NCBI GenBank assembly: GCA_030636545.1
Contig: DAOVWR010000013.1
Coordinates: 1 to 20,206 of the forward strand
Direction of reading: 5' to 3'
DNA length: 20,206 bases
Source of the DNA: Mycoplasmatota bacterium
GTDB taxonomy: Bacteria; Bacillota_I; Bacilli_A; Izemoplasmatales; Izemoplasmataceae
Positions 1-7,900 of the stretch are shown here, in pieces (position 1 is the stretch's first letter; each line of letters starts with the position of its first letter). The notes beneath the pieces were generated by a model. The model did no database searches. It saw nothing but the letters and a program-made list of their open reading frames with translations, and had not been told where the DNA came from. Position numbers and translations under genes: made by a program.

Positions 1-324
1 AAGCAAGTGGTTGAAAAATATGCACCAGCTATCGTAGTTTGGGGAAGAAATGATTTTCTTGCTTTAAGAGAATCATACAAAATAAACAAACTTCCTTCAC
101 TCAAAAAGAAGACTAGGTACATAAATCTCTTGAAAATGCATAAAAATTATTTTAACTTAAAAAATGATCTAGGGTTATTCAATGCTTTAAAACTTTATAC
201 AGAGCCAAATGGAACACAAATGCATAATGCATTAGAGGATGCTTATGCAACTTATCAAATTTTTAACGGATTTAAACAGGTTTTAAACAGAAAAATTGCG
301 ATAGATCTAGGCGCACATAAATAA
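1..324 (+). CDS. 3'-5' exonuclease, DnaQ/KapD-like (DEDDh), C-terminal part only
   Basis: The reading frame is open from the first base of the window, so the gene begins upstream; 107 codons including the stop are visible. Seen: VVWGRNDF near the start of the fragment, which resembles the Exo II region of DEDDh exonucleases, and HNALEDAYATYQIF near the end, which fits the Exo III motif HxAxxDA with its catalytic His and Asp. Known: this family removes nucleotides from 3' ends in DNA proofreading, RNA maturation or stand-alone roles (KapD type). Exo I, with the first catalytic DE pair, would lie upstream and is not visible. A hairpin terminator follows within 10 bases of the stop, so the gene probably ends its own transcription unit and is unrelated to the galactose genes. 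The subfamily is uncertain. Confidence 0.75.
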   Translation, partial: KQVVEKYAPAIVVWGRNDFLALRESYKINKLPSLKKKTRYINLLKMHKNYFNLKNDLGLFNALKLYTEPNGTQMHNALEDAYATYQIFNGFKQVLNRKIAIDLGAHK

Positions 325-333
325 TGGTCTTTT

Positions 334-377
334 ATCTTCAGTAAAATTATGGTATAATTTTACTGAAGATTTTTATT
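334..377 (+). terminator. Rho-independent terminator after the exonuclease gene, overlapping the galactose operon promoter region
   Basis: A perfect 17-bp inverted repeat, ATCTTCAGTAAAATTAT at 334-350 and its complement at 354-370, has a 3-nt loop (GGT) and is followed by TTTTATTT. The stem is AT-rich but long. It starts 10 nt after the exonuclease stop and ends just before the ribosome-binding site of the LacI-family gene. It could also act as a DNA operator, because a -10-like TATAAT (353-358) lies at its centre. Confidence 0.8.
350..358 (+). promoter_or_regulatory. Candidate extended -10 promoter for the galactose operon
   Basis: TGG followed directly by TATAAT (350-358) is an extended -10 element with a perfect -10 hexamer. 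No convincing -35 is seen 17 bp upstream (TTTTAT). Transcription would start near 365, leaving a leader of about 25 nt that contains GAGGTGAT before the ATG at 390. The element sits in the middle of the inverted repeat at 334-370, so a protein bound to that repeat would cover the promoter. The promoter role is inferred. Confidence 0.45.
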
Positions 378-389
378 TGAGGTGATTGG

Positions 390-1388
390 ATGGCAACACT
401 AAAAAATATTGCAGAAAAACTTGGAGTTTCTATTACAACAGTTTCGAGAGTTTTGAATCAAGATAAGACTCTTAGCGTGAGTGAAGAACTAAGAAGGCAA
501 ATTGTTGAAAGTGCAGCAAAAATGAACTACAAAACTCCTAGAAACAGACTCAATATTAGAACGAAATACAGATATAAGGTTGCAATTATTAACTGGTATG
601 ATGTAGCAGAGGAAATGGATGATCCATACTATATTCAAATTAGAAGGGGTATACAGAAACTAGCTCTAAAACGTGGGATAGATACCGTTCTTGTGTATAG
701 AGATAATGGTAAATTCAATATTTCTGTGTATGATTTATATGATGGTATCATTTGTATTGGCAAGTTTTCTTCTGCACAGGTTAAATCATTCAAAAAGGTT
801 TCTAAGAACCTTGTTTTTGTTGATTCTAGTCCAGCTGAAGATAAGCATGATAGTGTAATTATAGACTTTAACCACGCAGTAAAGAGTGTTTTAAGATATC
901 TCATAAAGAGAGAGTACAAGACGATTGGTTATATTGGTGGTATTGAATTTATCAGTGATAATTTGAACCTTGGAGAGCGAAGAGAGTTAGTCTTTCGCGA
1001 CTATTTATTTCAAAAAAACATGCTAAATACTAAATATATTCATGTAGGTATATTTACTAGTGAATCTGGGTACAAATTAATGAAAGAAGCACTGTCTAAA
1101 AAGGATAGAGCAGAGGTTTATGTCTGTGCAAATGACTCCATAGCACTTGGAGCTTTACGAGCAATTAATGAAAAAGGAATGCACATACCTAACGACGTTG
1201 GTCTAGTTGGCTTTAATGATAATCCAACATCTAATTATACATCGCCACCTCTTACGACTATTCATGTTTATACTGAGTTTATGGGGGAACAATCACTAAA
1301 CTCATTAATAGAGATAATAGAGGGAAGAGATATCCCAGTTAAGAAAATCGTACCTACAAAATTAGTGATTAGGGAAACTTTAAAGTAA
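390..1388 (+). CDS. galR: LacI/GalR-family transcriptional regulator, probable galactose operon repressor
   Basis: 332 aa, the normal length for a LacI-family regulator. Residues 3-22 form the LacI helix-turn-helix (LKNIAEKLGVSITTVSRVLN). A hinge follows, then a periplasmic-binding-protein-like ligand domain whose C-terminal part has the family pattern CANDSIALGALRAINEKG and DVGLVGFND. The segment NWYDVAEEMDDPYY resembles the GalR/EbgR branch. Known: such proteins bind operator DNA and release it when a sugar or sugar phosphate binds. It is the first gene of the gal operon, 24 bp before galK, so it most likely controls galKETM and itself; this is inferred from context. The start is set by GAGGTGAT 4 nt upstream of the ATG. 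The ligand (galactose or a derivative) is not proven by sequence. Confidence 0.85.
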   Translation: MATLKNIAEKLGVSITTVSRVLNQDKTLSVSEELRRQIVESAAKMNYKTPRNRLNIRTKYRYKVAIINWYDVAEEMDDPYYIQIRRGIQKLALKRGIDTVLVYRDNGKFNISVYDLYDGIICIGKFSSAQVKSFKKVSKNLVFVDSSPAEDKHDSVIIDFNHAVKSVLRYLIKREYKTIGYIGGIEFISDNLNLGERRELVFRDYLFQKNMLNTKYIHVGIFTSESGYKLMKEALSKKDRAEVYVCANDSIALGALRAINEKGMHIPNDVGLVGFNDNPTSNYTSPPLTTIHVYTEFMGEQSLNSLIEIIEGRDIPVKKIVPTKLVIRETLK

Positions 1389-1397
1389 AATTTTACT
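1384..1397. promoter_or_regulatory. Palindrome AGTAAAATTTTACT at the galR-galK junction, candidate operator
   Basis: This perfect 14-bp palindrome spans the galR stop codon and lies just before the galK ribosome-binding site (AAGGAG). Its half-site AGTAAAA(TT) also occurs, as both arms, in the dyad upstream of galR (340-348 and 356-364). Shared half-sites in front of both genes suggest a LacI-family operator. A 14-bp AT-rich palindrome can also arise by chance, and no binding data support this. Confidence 0.3.
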
Positions 1398-1412
1398 AAA
1401 AGGAGTCATATT

Positions 1413-2738
1413 ATGAATTTAAGAAATATAGCAAAAAAACATGAAGCATTTTTAGGCGATAAAATTCAAGTTTATTTTACACCTGGTAGAGTCAACTTGA
1501 TCGGCGAACATATAGATTATGAAGGTGGACGAGTTTTTCCGATTGCTATAAATTTAGGAACTTACGCTTTTGTGTCAAAAAGACAAGATTCAGAATTTCA
1601 TTTCTTATCTGATAATTATATGGAATTTGGAACAAAAATTATTAAATATAATAATTTGAGGTCTTCGATTCGAAAAACTAATATTATTTCATCTGAAAAA
1701 TCTGAGAAACAAGAAAACAGAAAAAGCTCGCATTTTTCAAGTTTTTTAGAAGATGAGAATTTTGATCGAGAATACAATAGTCCATCAAATAGTATTTACG
1801 ATTTGAATTTCTATAATGCTGATGGATGGGTAAATTTCCCAAAAGGTATAATAAAATATTTTTTACAAGCAGGTGCAGATATTCCGTCTGGATTAAATAT
1901 TCTTATTTATGGTAATCTTCCAAAGGCTTCAGGCTTATCTTCAAGTGCATCTTTAGAAGTTTTAATTTCATTAGTATTAAAATATGAATATTCAATAAAT
2001 ACTGACCTTAGTGAAATTGCCAATATATGCAAGTATGTAGAGAACAAATATATGAATGTAAACTGTGGTATAATGGATCAATTTGCTGTTGCCATGAGCA
2101 AAGAGAATCATGCACTATATTTAGATACATCTTCACTTGCATATGACTATATACCTTTGTATACAGGCGATTATTCATTTATTATTACAAACACTAATAA
2201 GTCACGTAGTTTGGCTGATTCTAAGTATAATGAACGAGTTGAACAGTGTAATACTGCTAAGATACTTATTAACAAGAATATTAAGAAACTTGATTACATA
2301 TGCGATTTATCTCTTGAAGACTTTTATGATAATTTATCGATTTTTAATGACAAGATCATAGCAAACCGAGTAGAACATATCATCACAGAAAACGATCGAA
2401 CAAAGCAGGCAGTTTTAGCTCTTAAACAAAAAGATATGATAAAGTTCGGTGATTTGATGAATAAAAGTCATGATTCTCTACGATATTTATATGAAGTTTC
2501 ATGTAACGAACTTGATACACTAGTTAATTCATTTAGAAGACACGGTGCAATTGGCTCTAGAATGACAGGGGCAGGTTTTGGTGGGTGCACCATCTCTTTA
2601 GTAAAAACATCTCATATTGATGAGATTATTACTAAAGTTAAATCGGATTATCTTAAAGAGATAGGATACAATGCAAGTTTTTATCCCGTAAAAGCTTGTG
2701 ATGGAGCCAAAAAGCTAGAAAGTGAGGACATTTTATGA
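1413..2738 (+). CDS. galK: Galactokinase with an internal insertion
   Basis: Phosphorylates galactose to galactose-1-phosphate with ATP, the first committed step of the Leloir pathway, in the cytoplasm. Seen: galactokinase signature PGRVNLIGEHIDYEGG (residues 24-39) keeping the sugar-contacting Glu, His and Asp; the GHMP-kinase ATP motif GLSSSAS (174-180); CGIMDQ with the catalytic Asp222; and C-terminal GSRMTGAGFGGC. The usual GEHTDYNGG reads GEHIDYEGG. At 441 aa it is about 45-50 residues longer than typical bacterial GalK. The excess is a polar, Ser/Glu/Lys/Asn-rich stretch at about residues 82-128, between the N-terminal domain and the ADGWVNFPKG segment. The core motifs are intact, so the enzyme is probably active. 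AAGGAG precedes the ATG; the stop overlaps the galE start (ATGA). Confidence 0.95.
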   Translation: MNLRNIAKKHEAFLGDKIQVYFTPGRVNLIGEHIDYEGGRVFPIAINLGTYAFVSKRQDSEFHFLSDNYMEFGTKIIKYNNLRSSIRKTNIISSEKSEKQENRKSSHFSSFLEDENFDREYNSPSNSIYDLNFYNADGWVNFPKGIIKYFLQAGADIPSGLNILIYGNLPKASGLSSSASLEVLISLVLKYEYSINTDLSEIANICKYVENKYMNVNCGIMDQFAVAMSKENHALYLDTSSLAYDYIPLYTGDYSFIITNTNKSRSLADSKYNERVEQCNTAKILINKNIKKLDYICDLSLEDFYDNLSIFNDKIIANRVEHIITENDRTKQAVLALKQKDMIKFGDLMNKSHDSLRYLYEVSCNELDTLVNSFRRHGAIGSRMTGAGFGGCTISLVKTSHIDEIITKVKSDYLKEIGYNASFYPVKACDGAKKLESEDIL

Positions 2739-3730
2739 ATGTAATGATTACCGGTGGTGCTGGATATATAGGGAGCCACGCTGTTAAAATCTTATTAGAA
2801 AGAGGATACAATGTCAGTGTAATTGATAATCTATCTACTGGGTATATGGATTCAGTGGATAAACGAGCTATTTTTCATAATATAGATATAAGAGATAAAG
2901 ATTTGGTTGTAAATGTGCTTAAAAGTGATCATATTGGTGCTGTAATTCACTTTGCTGCCTTTAGTCTAGTAGGTGAAAGCATGCAAGTTCCTCTGAAGTA
3001 TTATGATAACAATGTATATGGTACTAAAGTATTGCTTGATGCAATGAATGAAGCAGGAGTTAAACACATTGTATTTAGTAGTTCGGCGGCTGTATATGGC
3101 GATAGAAGTACAATGCCAATAACTGAAGAAGTGCTAGAAGTTCCAACAAGTGCTTATGGTGAAACAAAACTAGCAATGGAAAAAATGATGAAGTGGGCAG
3201 ACATAGCACATGGTATTAAATATATTGCTTTAAGGTACTTTAATGTTGCTGGAGCTTATCAAACAGGAGAAATTGGCGAGAGTCACAACCCTGAAACACA
3301 CCTTATACCGCTAATTTTACAGGTTCCTCTAGGAAAAAGAGAACATATTAGTATCTTTGGAAATGATTATGATACGCCAGATGGAACATGTATTAGAGAT
3401 TACATTCATATAGAGGATTTAATTGAAGCACACATTTTAGCCATGCACAAAATCATAGAAACAAATAAGAGCGATATATTTAATCTAGGTAGTGGTGAAG
3501 GTTATAGTGTCCTAGAAATGATAGAATCAGCTAGAAAAGTTACAAAACAACCTATTAAATCAATAATCTCAGAGAGAAGAGCTGGTGATCCTGCTAGATT
3601 GATTGCTTCTAGTGAAAAAGCAGAGAAAGAACTTAAATGGGTTAAAAAATATAATGATGTTTCTTCTATAATTTCATCAGCATGGAAGTTCCATCAACTT
3701 CATAAGGATGGTTTTAAAAATGAAAATTAA
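2735..3730 (+). CDS. galE: UDP-glucose 4-epimerase
   Basis: Interconverts UDP-galactose and UDP-glucose using tightly bound NAD+, regenerating the UDP-glucose that GalT needs. 331 aa, a normal length. Seen: an extended-SDR Rossmann motif GGAGYIG (residues 7-13), Asp31 at the end of the second strand (VIDN) for NAD ribose, SSSAAVYGD (115-123) with the substrate-binding Ser/Thr region, and the catalytic pair Tyr141 and Lys145 in YGETK. The sequence RYFNVAGA is also typical of GalE. The start ATG overlaps the galK stop by 4 nt, with GTGAGGA upstream, which implies translational coupling. The end overlaps the galT start by 11 nt. Confidence 0.96.
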   Translation: MNVMITGGAGYIGSHAVKILLERGYNVSVIDNLSTGYMDSVDKRAIFHNIDIRDKDLVVNVLKSDHIGAVIHFAAFSLVGESMQVPLKYYDNNVYGTKVLLDAMNEAGVKHIVFSSSAAVYGDRSTMPITEEVLEVPTSAYGETKLAMEKMMKWADIAHGIKYIALRYFNVAGAYQTGEIGESHNPETHLIPLILQVPLGKREHISIFGNDYDTPDGTCIRDYIHIEDLIEAHILAMHKIIETNKSDIFNLGSGEGYSVLEMIESARKVTKQPIKSIISERRAGDPARLIASSEKAEKELKWVKKYNDVSSIISSAWKFHQLHKDGFKNEN

Positions 3731-5210
3731 TAAGGATATTAAATTACTATGTTTATATGCTATTAAAGAGCATTTGATTGACGCAGAGGATAGTGACTAT
3801 GTAGTTAATAGGTTATGTAACCTATTAGAATTAGAAAACTACACTGACATTAAAGTAGAGTATGAAGGCGTAGAAGAACCTTCAACACTTTTAGACCCAT
3901 TAATTGATTACGCTTTTAAGCAAAAACTGTTCTCACCAAACACAATAATCAAAAGAGATCAATTTGAAGCGAAGATTATGGACGTATTTACACCAAGACC
4001 TTCTGCAATAAATACTGTATTTAATAGTCTGTTGAAAGATAATCCTAAAGAAGCAACTAACTATTTTTATCATCTATCTCAAAAGAGTAATTATATTAAA
4101 ACATCACGTACTTCAAAGAATATTATTTGGAAATCAAATACCAAATATGGTCTTTTAGATATGACAATAAACCTCAGCAAACCTGAGAAAGACCCAAGAG
4201 ACATTATTAATTCAAGTAATGCCTTGAGTACAACTTATCCCAAGTGTCTTTTATGTAAAGAACAAGTTGGTTTTTATGGGCATCCCTCAAAGCCGGGAAG
4301 AACAAATCACCGTATTGTTCATATGTTACTGAATAATGAAGATTTTTATCTTCAGTATTCACCATATGTTTATTATAATGAACATTCGATAGTTCTTAAG
4401 AAAGAACATGTTCCAATGAAAGTTACAATAGATACGTTTATAAGATTGTTTGATTTTGTTGATAAGTTACCCCATTATTTTCTTGGTTCAAATGCAGGAT
4501 TACCAATAGTTGGTGGATCAATACTTAGCCATGAACACTATCAAGGAGGAAGACATAACTTTCCAATTGAGGAAGCAAAGGTTATATCTGAATACAGTCT
4601 AAACGGATTAGTTATCAAACAACTATATTGGCCTTTAAGCATAGTGAGATTGGAATCTAAAGATAGAGAAATAGTTATTAACGCCGCAGATAAGCTCTTT
4701 AAATTCTGGGAAAACTATGAAGATAAAGCTGCTGGAATAATATCTTATACAGATAAACCACATAATGCAATTACACCAATTGCTCGTAAAAATGGGGCAG
4801 TATATATCTTAGATATTGCATTAAGAAATAATCTAACAAGCAAAAAATTCCCATTAGGTATTTTTCATCCTCATCCAGAGAATCATCATATCAAAAAAGA
4901 GAATATTGGCTTAATTGAAGTTATGGGATTAGCAGTTCTTCCAGCTAGGCTTAAAGAAGAACTTGAAAGTATAAAAAAAGCAATAGTTGAGAAATCAGAA
5001 TTGCCTATTGAACATGGTATTCATAACGAATGGTTAAAAGACCTGCTTAAGAAATATAATGGTGGAAACATAGATACATTTATTGAAAATGAGGTAACTG
5101 AGAAATTTGTTAAGTGTCTTGAAGATTCTGGAGTATTTAAACAAACAGAAGAAGGAGTTATTCAGTTTGATAAATTTATTATAGGACTAATTAGTGTACT
5201 CGGTAAGTAA
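3720..5210 (+). CDS. galT: Galactose-1-phosphate uridylyltransferase, class II (Firmicutes type)
   Basis: Transfers UMP from UDP-glucose to galactose-1-phosphate. 496 aa from the ATG at 3720, matching the roughly 490-aa class II family rather than the 350-aa E. coli type. Seen: the N-terminal family pattern through VFTPRPSAINTVF (residues 89-101), CLLCKEQVGFYGHP (176-189), NEHSIVLKKEHVPM (220-233), and SHEHYQGGRHNFP (270-282) containing the His-x-His nucleotidyl-transfer site (His271, His273). An in-frame ATG at 3708 overlaps the only SD-like sequence (AAGGATG, 3704-3710), so 3720 is preferred, although the spacing is long. The start lies inside galE, so translation is probably coupled. The 3' end overlaps galM by 17 nt. 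Confidence 0.94.
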   Translation: MKINKDIKLLCLYAIKEHLIDAEDSDYVVNRLCNLLELENYTDIKVEYEGVEEPSTLLDPLIDYAFKQKLFSPNTIIKRDQFEAKIMDVFTPRPSAINTVFNSLLKDNPKEATNYFYHLSQKSNYIKTSRTSKNIIWKSNTKYGLLDMTINLSKPEKDPRDIINSSNALSTTYPKCLLCKEQVGFYGHPSKPGRTNHRIVHMLLNNEDFYLQYSPYVYYNEHSIVLKKEHVPMKVTIDTFIRLFDFVDKLPHYFLGSNAGLPIVGGSILSHEHYQGGRHNFPIEEAKVISEYSLNGLVIKQLYWPLSIVRLESKDREIVINAADKLFKFWENYEDKAAGIISYTDKPHNAITPIARKNGAVYILDIALRNNLTSKKFPLGIFHPHPENHHIKKENIGLIEVMGLAVLPARLKEELESIKKAIVEKSELPIEHGIHNEWLKDLLKKYNGGNIDTFIENEVTEKFVKCLEDSGVFKQTEEGVIQFDKFIIGLISVLGK

Positions 5211-6231
5211 GCATAGTCTTAATGATCAGAAATTCACCCTTATTGAAGTAGTGCATAAAGATATAAAAGTAACATTTATGGATTATGGAGCTACAATATT
5301 GAGCATTTATGTACCTGATAAAGACGGAGTTATGGAAACTATTGTAATGGCTTATGATAAATTAGAATCATATATAGAAAATGATATGTATCTAAATGCT
5401 ATAATTGGCCCAACAAGTGGGAGAATTCAAGATGCAACATTCAGAATAGGCAGTGAGAGTTATGTTCTTGATAAGAACTTTCTTGGGACAGAAAACCTAC
5501 ATGGAGGAAAGGAATGCTTTGCATTCAGATTCTTTGAATATGAAATTGTTGATCAAACAGACCAAACAACAATAACCTTTACAATAGAAAAAAGAGAAGA
5601 AGGTTCAGCATATCCAGGTAACCAAATAGTTAAAATCATTTACACTATAAAAGAGGGAGAACTATCAATAGAATTCACGGGAGAAACAGATAAAGATACG
5701 TTGATGAATCTTACCAATCATGCATATTTCAATTTGTCTGGGAATATGAAAAGAGATATATTAAATCATAGATTATATGTAGATTCTAAGTATCATCTAG
5801 AATTAAATGATACTCTAGTGCCTATCAAAATATCAGAAAATATTAACACTAGATTTGATTTTGCATGTCTAAAAAAAATAAAAAACAACTTTTATGATGG
5901 TATATATGATCTGAAAACAAAAGGTATTGATGAACCATTCCTTTTACATACAGAAAATATTGATCATGTACAAGTAATCTTCACAGATGATATTAGTAAA
6001 AGAGGACTAAAGGTATATACAACTTACCCTTGTATTGTAATATATACGCACAATTACCCAGATACGTTAGACCTACTTAATGGAGTAGTGAACAGAAGAC
6101 ATCTAGGTGTATGTTTTGAAACACAATTAGAGCCAAATGGAATTAATATAAAAAATATCGATGATGGAATTTTAAGAAAAGGAAATGAATACTATTTTAA
6201 AACTATATACAAATTTTATGTTGAGGAGTGA
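5194..6231 (+). CDS. galM: Aldose 1-epimerase (galactose mutarotase)
   Basis: Converts beta-D-galactose to the alpha anomer that galactokinase uses. 345 aa, a normal length. Seen: DYGATI (residues 30-35), LHGG (102-105), TNHAYFNL with catalytic His176, GIDEPF with Asp246, and FETQLEPNG with the catalytic-base Glu309, all in the order expected for the family. The start is GTG at 5194, inside the last 17 nt of galT, with AGGA (5183-5186) 7 nt upstream; the first ATG in frame (5278) would cut off conserved sequence. It ends the galactose catabolic set. Regulation is probably shared with galK, galE and galT through one transcript. Confidence 0.93.
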   Translation: MYSVSKHSLNDQKFTLIEVVHKDIKVTFMDYGATILSIYVPDKDGVMETIVMAYDKLESYIENDMYLNAIIGPTSGRIQDATFRIGSESYVLDKNFLGTENLHGGKECFAFRFFEYEIVDQTDQTTITFTIEKREEGSAYPGNQIVKIIYTIKEGELSIEFTGETDKDTLMNLTNHAYFNLSGNMKRDILNHRLYVDSKYHLELNDTLVPIKISENINTRFDFACLKKIKNNFYDGIYDLKTKGIDEPFLLHTENIDHVQVIFTDDISKRGLKVYTTYPCIVIYTHNYPDTLDLLNGVVNRRHLGVCFETQLEPNGINIKNIDDGILRKGNEYYFKTIYKFYVEE

Positions 6232-6240
6232 TTAATTTGA

Positions 6241-6268
6241 TTGAGTTTTTTAAAAATAAAAAACTCAA
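6241..6268 (+). other. Stem-loop between galM and the response-regulator gene
   Basis: A perfect 12-bp inverted repeat, TTGAGTTTTTTA at 6241-6252 and its complement at 6257-6268, has an AAAA loop. No T-run follows on the + strand, so this is at best a weak terminator. It could be a partial transcript boundary or an RNA-processing or stability element between the gal enzymes and the sensor genes. No clear promoter is visible in 6232-6313. Confidence 0.5.
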
Positions 6269-6313
6269 AGTAATTGTGAAATAAATATTTAACAAAAAAA
6301 AGAGGTGAAAAAA

Positions 6314-7900
6314 ATGGATAATAATTATCGTATGATTTTAGTCGATGATGAAGATGATGTTAGGGGAAGAATACTTTCAAAAATTAATCCTGAAAGTGGA
6401 TTTGATGTCGTTGGAAAAGCTGGAAATGGATATGATGCTTTAGAATTAATTGAAAAGTATAATCCCCATATTGTTTTAACGGACATAAAAATGCCTTTTA
6501 TTGATGGAATTGAACTTGCTAGAATAGTAAGACGTGACTTTCCAACAACAAAAGTAGCCTTTATTTCAGGATATGATGAATTTCACTATGCTAGAAAAGC
6601 CATTGAATTGAATGTTGTAAGTTATTTAATGAAACCAGTGACTAGCAACGACATTGATGATTTTTTAAAGAAATTGAAAATTTCACTAGATGAAGAATTC
6701 GATTTTTTGTCAAACACAAAGTTAATTCAGAAGAAGTATAGTGATTCCATTCCAATGCTAATAAATTCATATTTAAGTTCGTACCGTAATAAAAGCGAAT
6801 TAAACAATGATGATATTACTCATTTAGAACAGTATAGTATTGATTTTTCTCTGGATAATTATATAGTTGGAGTAATTGAACTAGATAAATGTAATGATTT
6901 ATCTGTTACAGAAGAATCAAAAATATTTATTGGAAGCTTAATTGAAAAAGTTTTTAATAATCTCACATATTGTCATCATTTTCTAATTCCTGAAGGTGTT
7001 ATTTTTATCTTGAAAGACGAGAAAATAAAATCATCAAGAGATATTGATTTAGAACTTTATGAGATTATTAAATACTCAGAAGAGTATCGTCAAATAACTT
7101 TGCGAATCGGAATATCACGAAAGTTTAAAAAATTTACTAACTATCCTAATGCATCTAGAGAAAGTGAACACGCACTTAGACATAGTATCTATTTTAACTT
7201 AGGTAGAATATTCTACTATGATGATATAGAAGAAAAAGAGAGAAAACATATCTTAATCGAAGAATCAGAATTAGAAGAGTTTACTTATATACTGAAATAT
7301 GGGAAAAAAACCGAAATTAAAGAATGTATTGAAAAAATAATAGACCTTAAGTTTAAAAAAGAAAGTAGTTTTCTATTAGATCCTCAACTATTAATAATTA
7401 AACTAGCTAATATCTTAATTGATTTTGCATCTTCGATTAATGTCAATATTTCAGATATTATTTCTGGAAATATTGTAGAAGAAATGTTTGCTTTTAAGAA
7501 TTCTGAAGATCTAAAAGAATTTATTTATAATGCAATAATCAAAATGAGAGAGAAAAATGCTCTGTTACAAGTTAATAAAACCGAAAAAATAATTGAAGAT
7601 GTTTATCGTTATATTGAAAAAGAATATAGTAATTCAATTATATCTTTAGAAAGCATGACAGATGAACTAAATATTAGTATTTCATATCTAAGTATGCTTT
7701 TAAAAAAACATAAAGGTGTTACTTTTAATAAGGAATTAATCAAATATCGAATGGAAAAAGCCAAGGAATTATTAAAGTATTCTGACGAAAAGATTATCAC
7801 TATTTCAAAATTATGCGGGTATAATGAAGTCTATTATTTTAGTCATAGTTTTAAAAAATACACGGGATTAAGTCCAAAAGAGTTTCGTAAAAATGTTTAA
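6314..7900 (+). CDS. YesN-type response regulator (REC plus AraC-type DNA-binding domain)
   Basis: 528 aa from the ATG at 6314; a GTG 9 nt upstream is really part of the ribosome-binding site (AGAGGTGA). Seen: an N-terminal receiver domain with the acidic pair Asp11/Asp12, phospho-acceptor Asp57 in LTDIKMPF, and Lys107 in LMKPV. A middle region of about 300 residues has no motif I recognise. The C-terminal 100 residues form two AraC/XylS helix-turn-helices ending in CGYNEVYYFSHSFKKYTGLSPKEFRK. Known: YesN-type regulators pair with YesM-type kinases and activate nearby sugar transport genes. Its stop overlaps the start of the kinase gene by 8 nt. The likely targets are the downstream mglBAC promoter and perhaps the gal operon; this is inferred. 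Confidence 0.93.
   Translation: MDNNYRMILVDDEDDVRGRILSKINPESGFDVVGKAGNGYDALELIEKYNPHIVLTDIKMPFIDGIELARIVRRDFPTTKVAFISGYDEFHYARKAIELNVVSYLMKPVTSNDIDDFLKKLKISLDEEFDFLSNTKLIQKKYSDSIPMLINSYLSSYRNKSELNNDDITHLEQYSIDFSLDNYIVGVIELDKCNDLSVTEESKIFIGSLIEKVFNNLTYCHHFLIPEGVIFILKDEKIKSSRDIDLELYEIIKYSEEYRQITLRIGISRKFKKFTNYPNASRESEHALRHSIYFNLGRIFYYDDIEEKERKHILIEESELEEFTYILKYGKKTEIKECIEKIIDLKFKKESSFLLDPQLLIIKLANILIDFASSINVNISDIISGNIVEEMFAFKNSEDLKEFIYNAIIKMREKNALLQVNKTEKIIEDVYRYIEKEYSNSIISLESMTDELNISISYLSMLLKKHKGVTFNKELIKYRMEKAKELLKYSDEKIITISKLCGYNEVYYFSHSFKKYTGLSPKEFRKNV

Noticed and set aside
1413..6231. Mycoplasma genetic code with TGA as Trp
   Set aside because: Several genes end cleanly at TGA with the next gene starting there, and conserved Trp positions are encoded by TGG.
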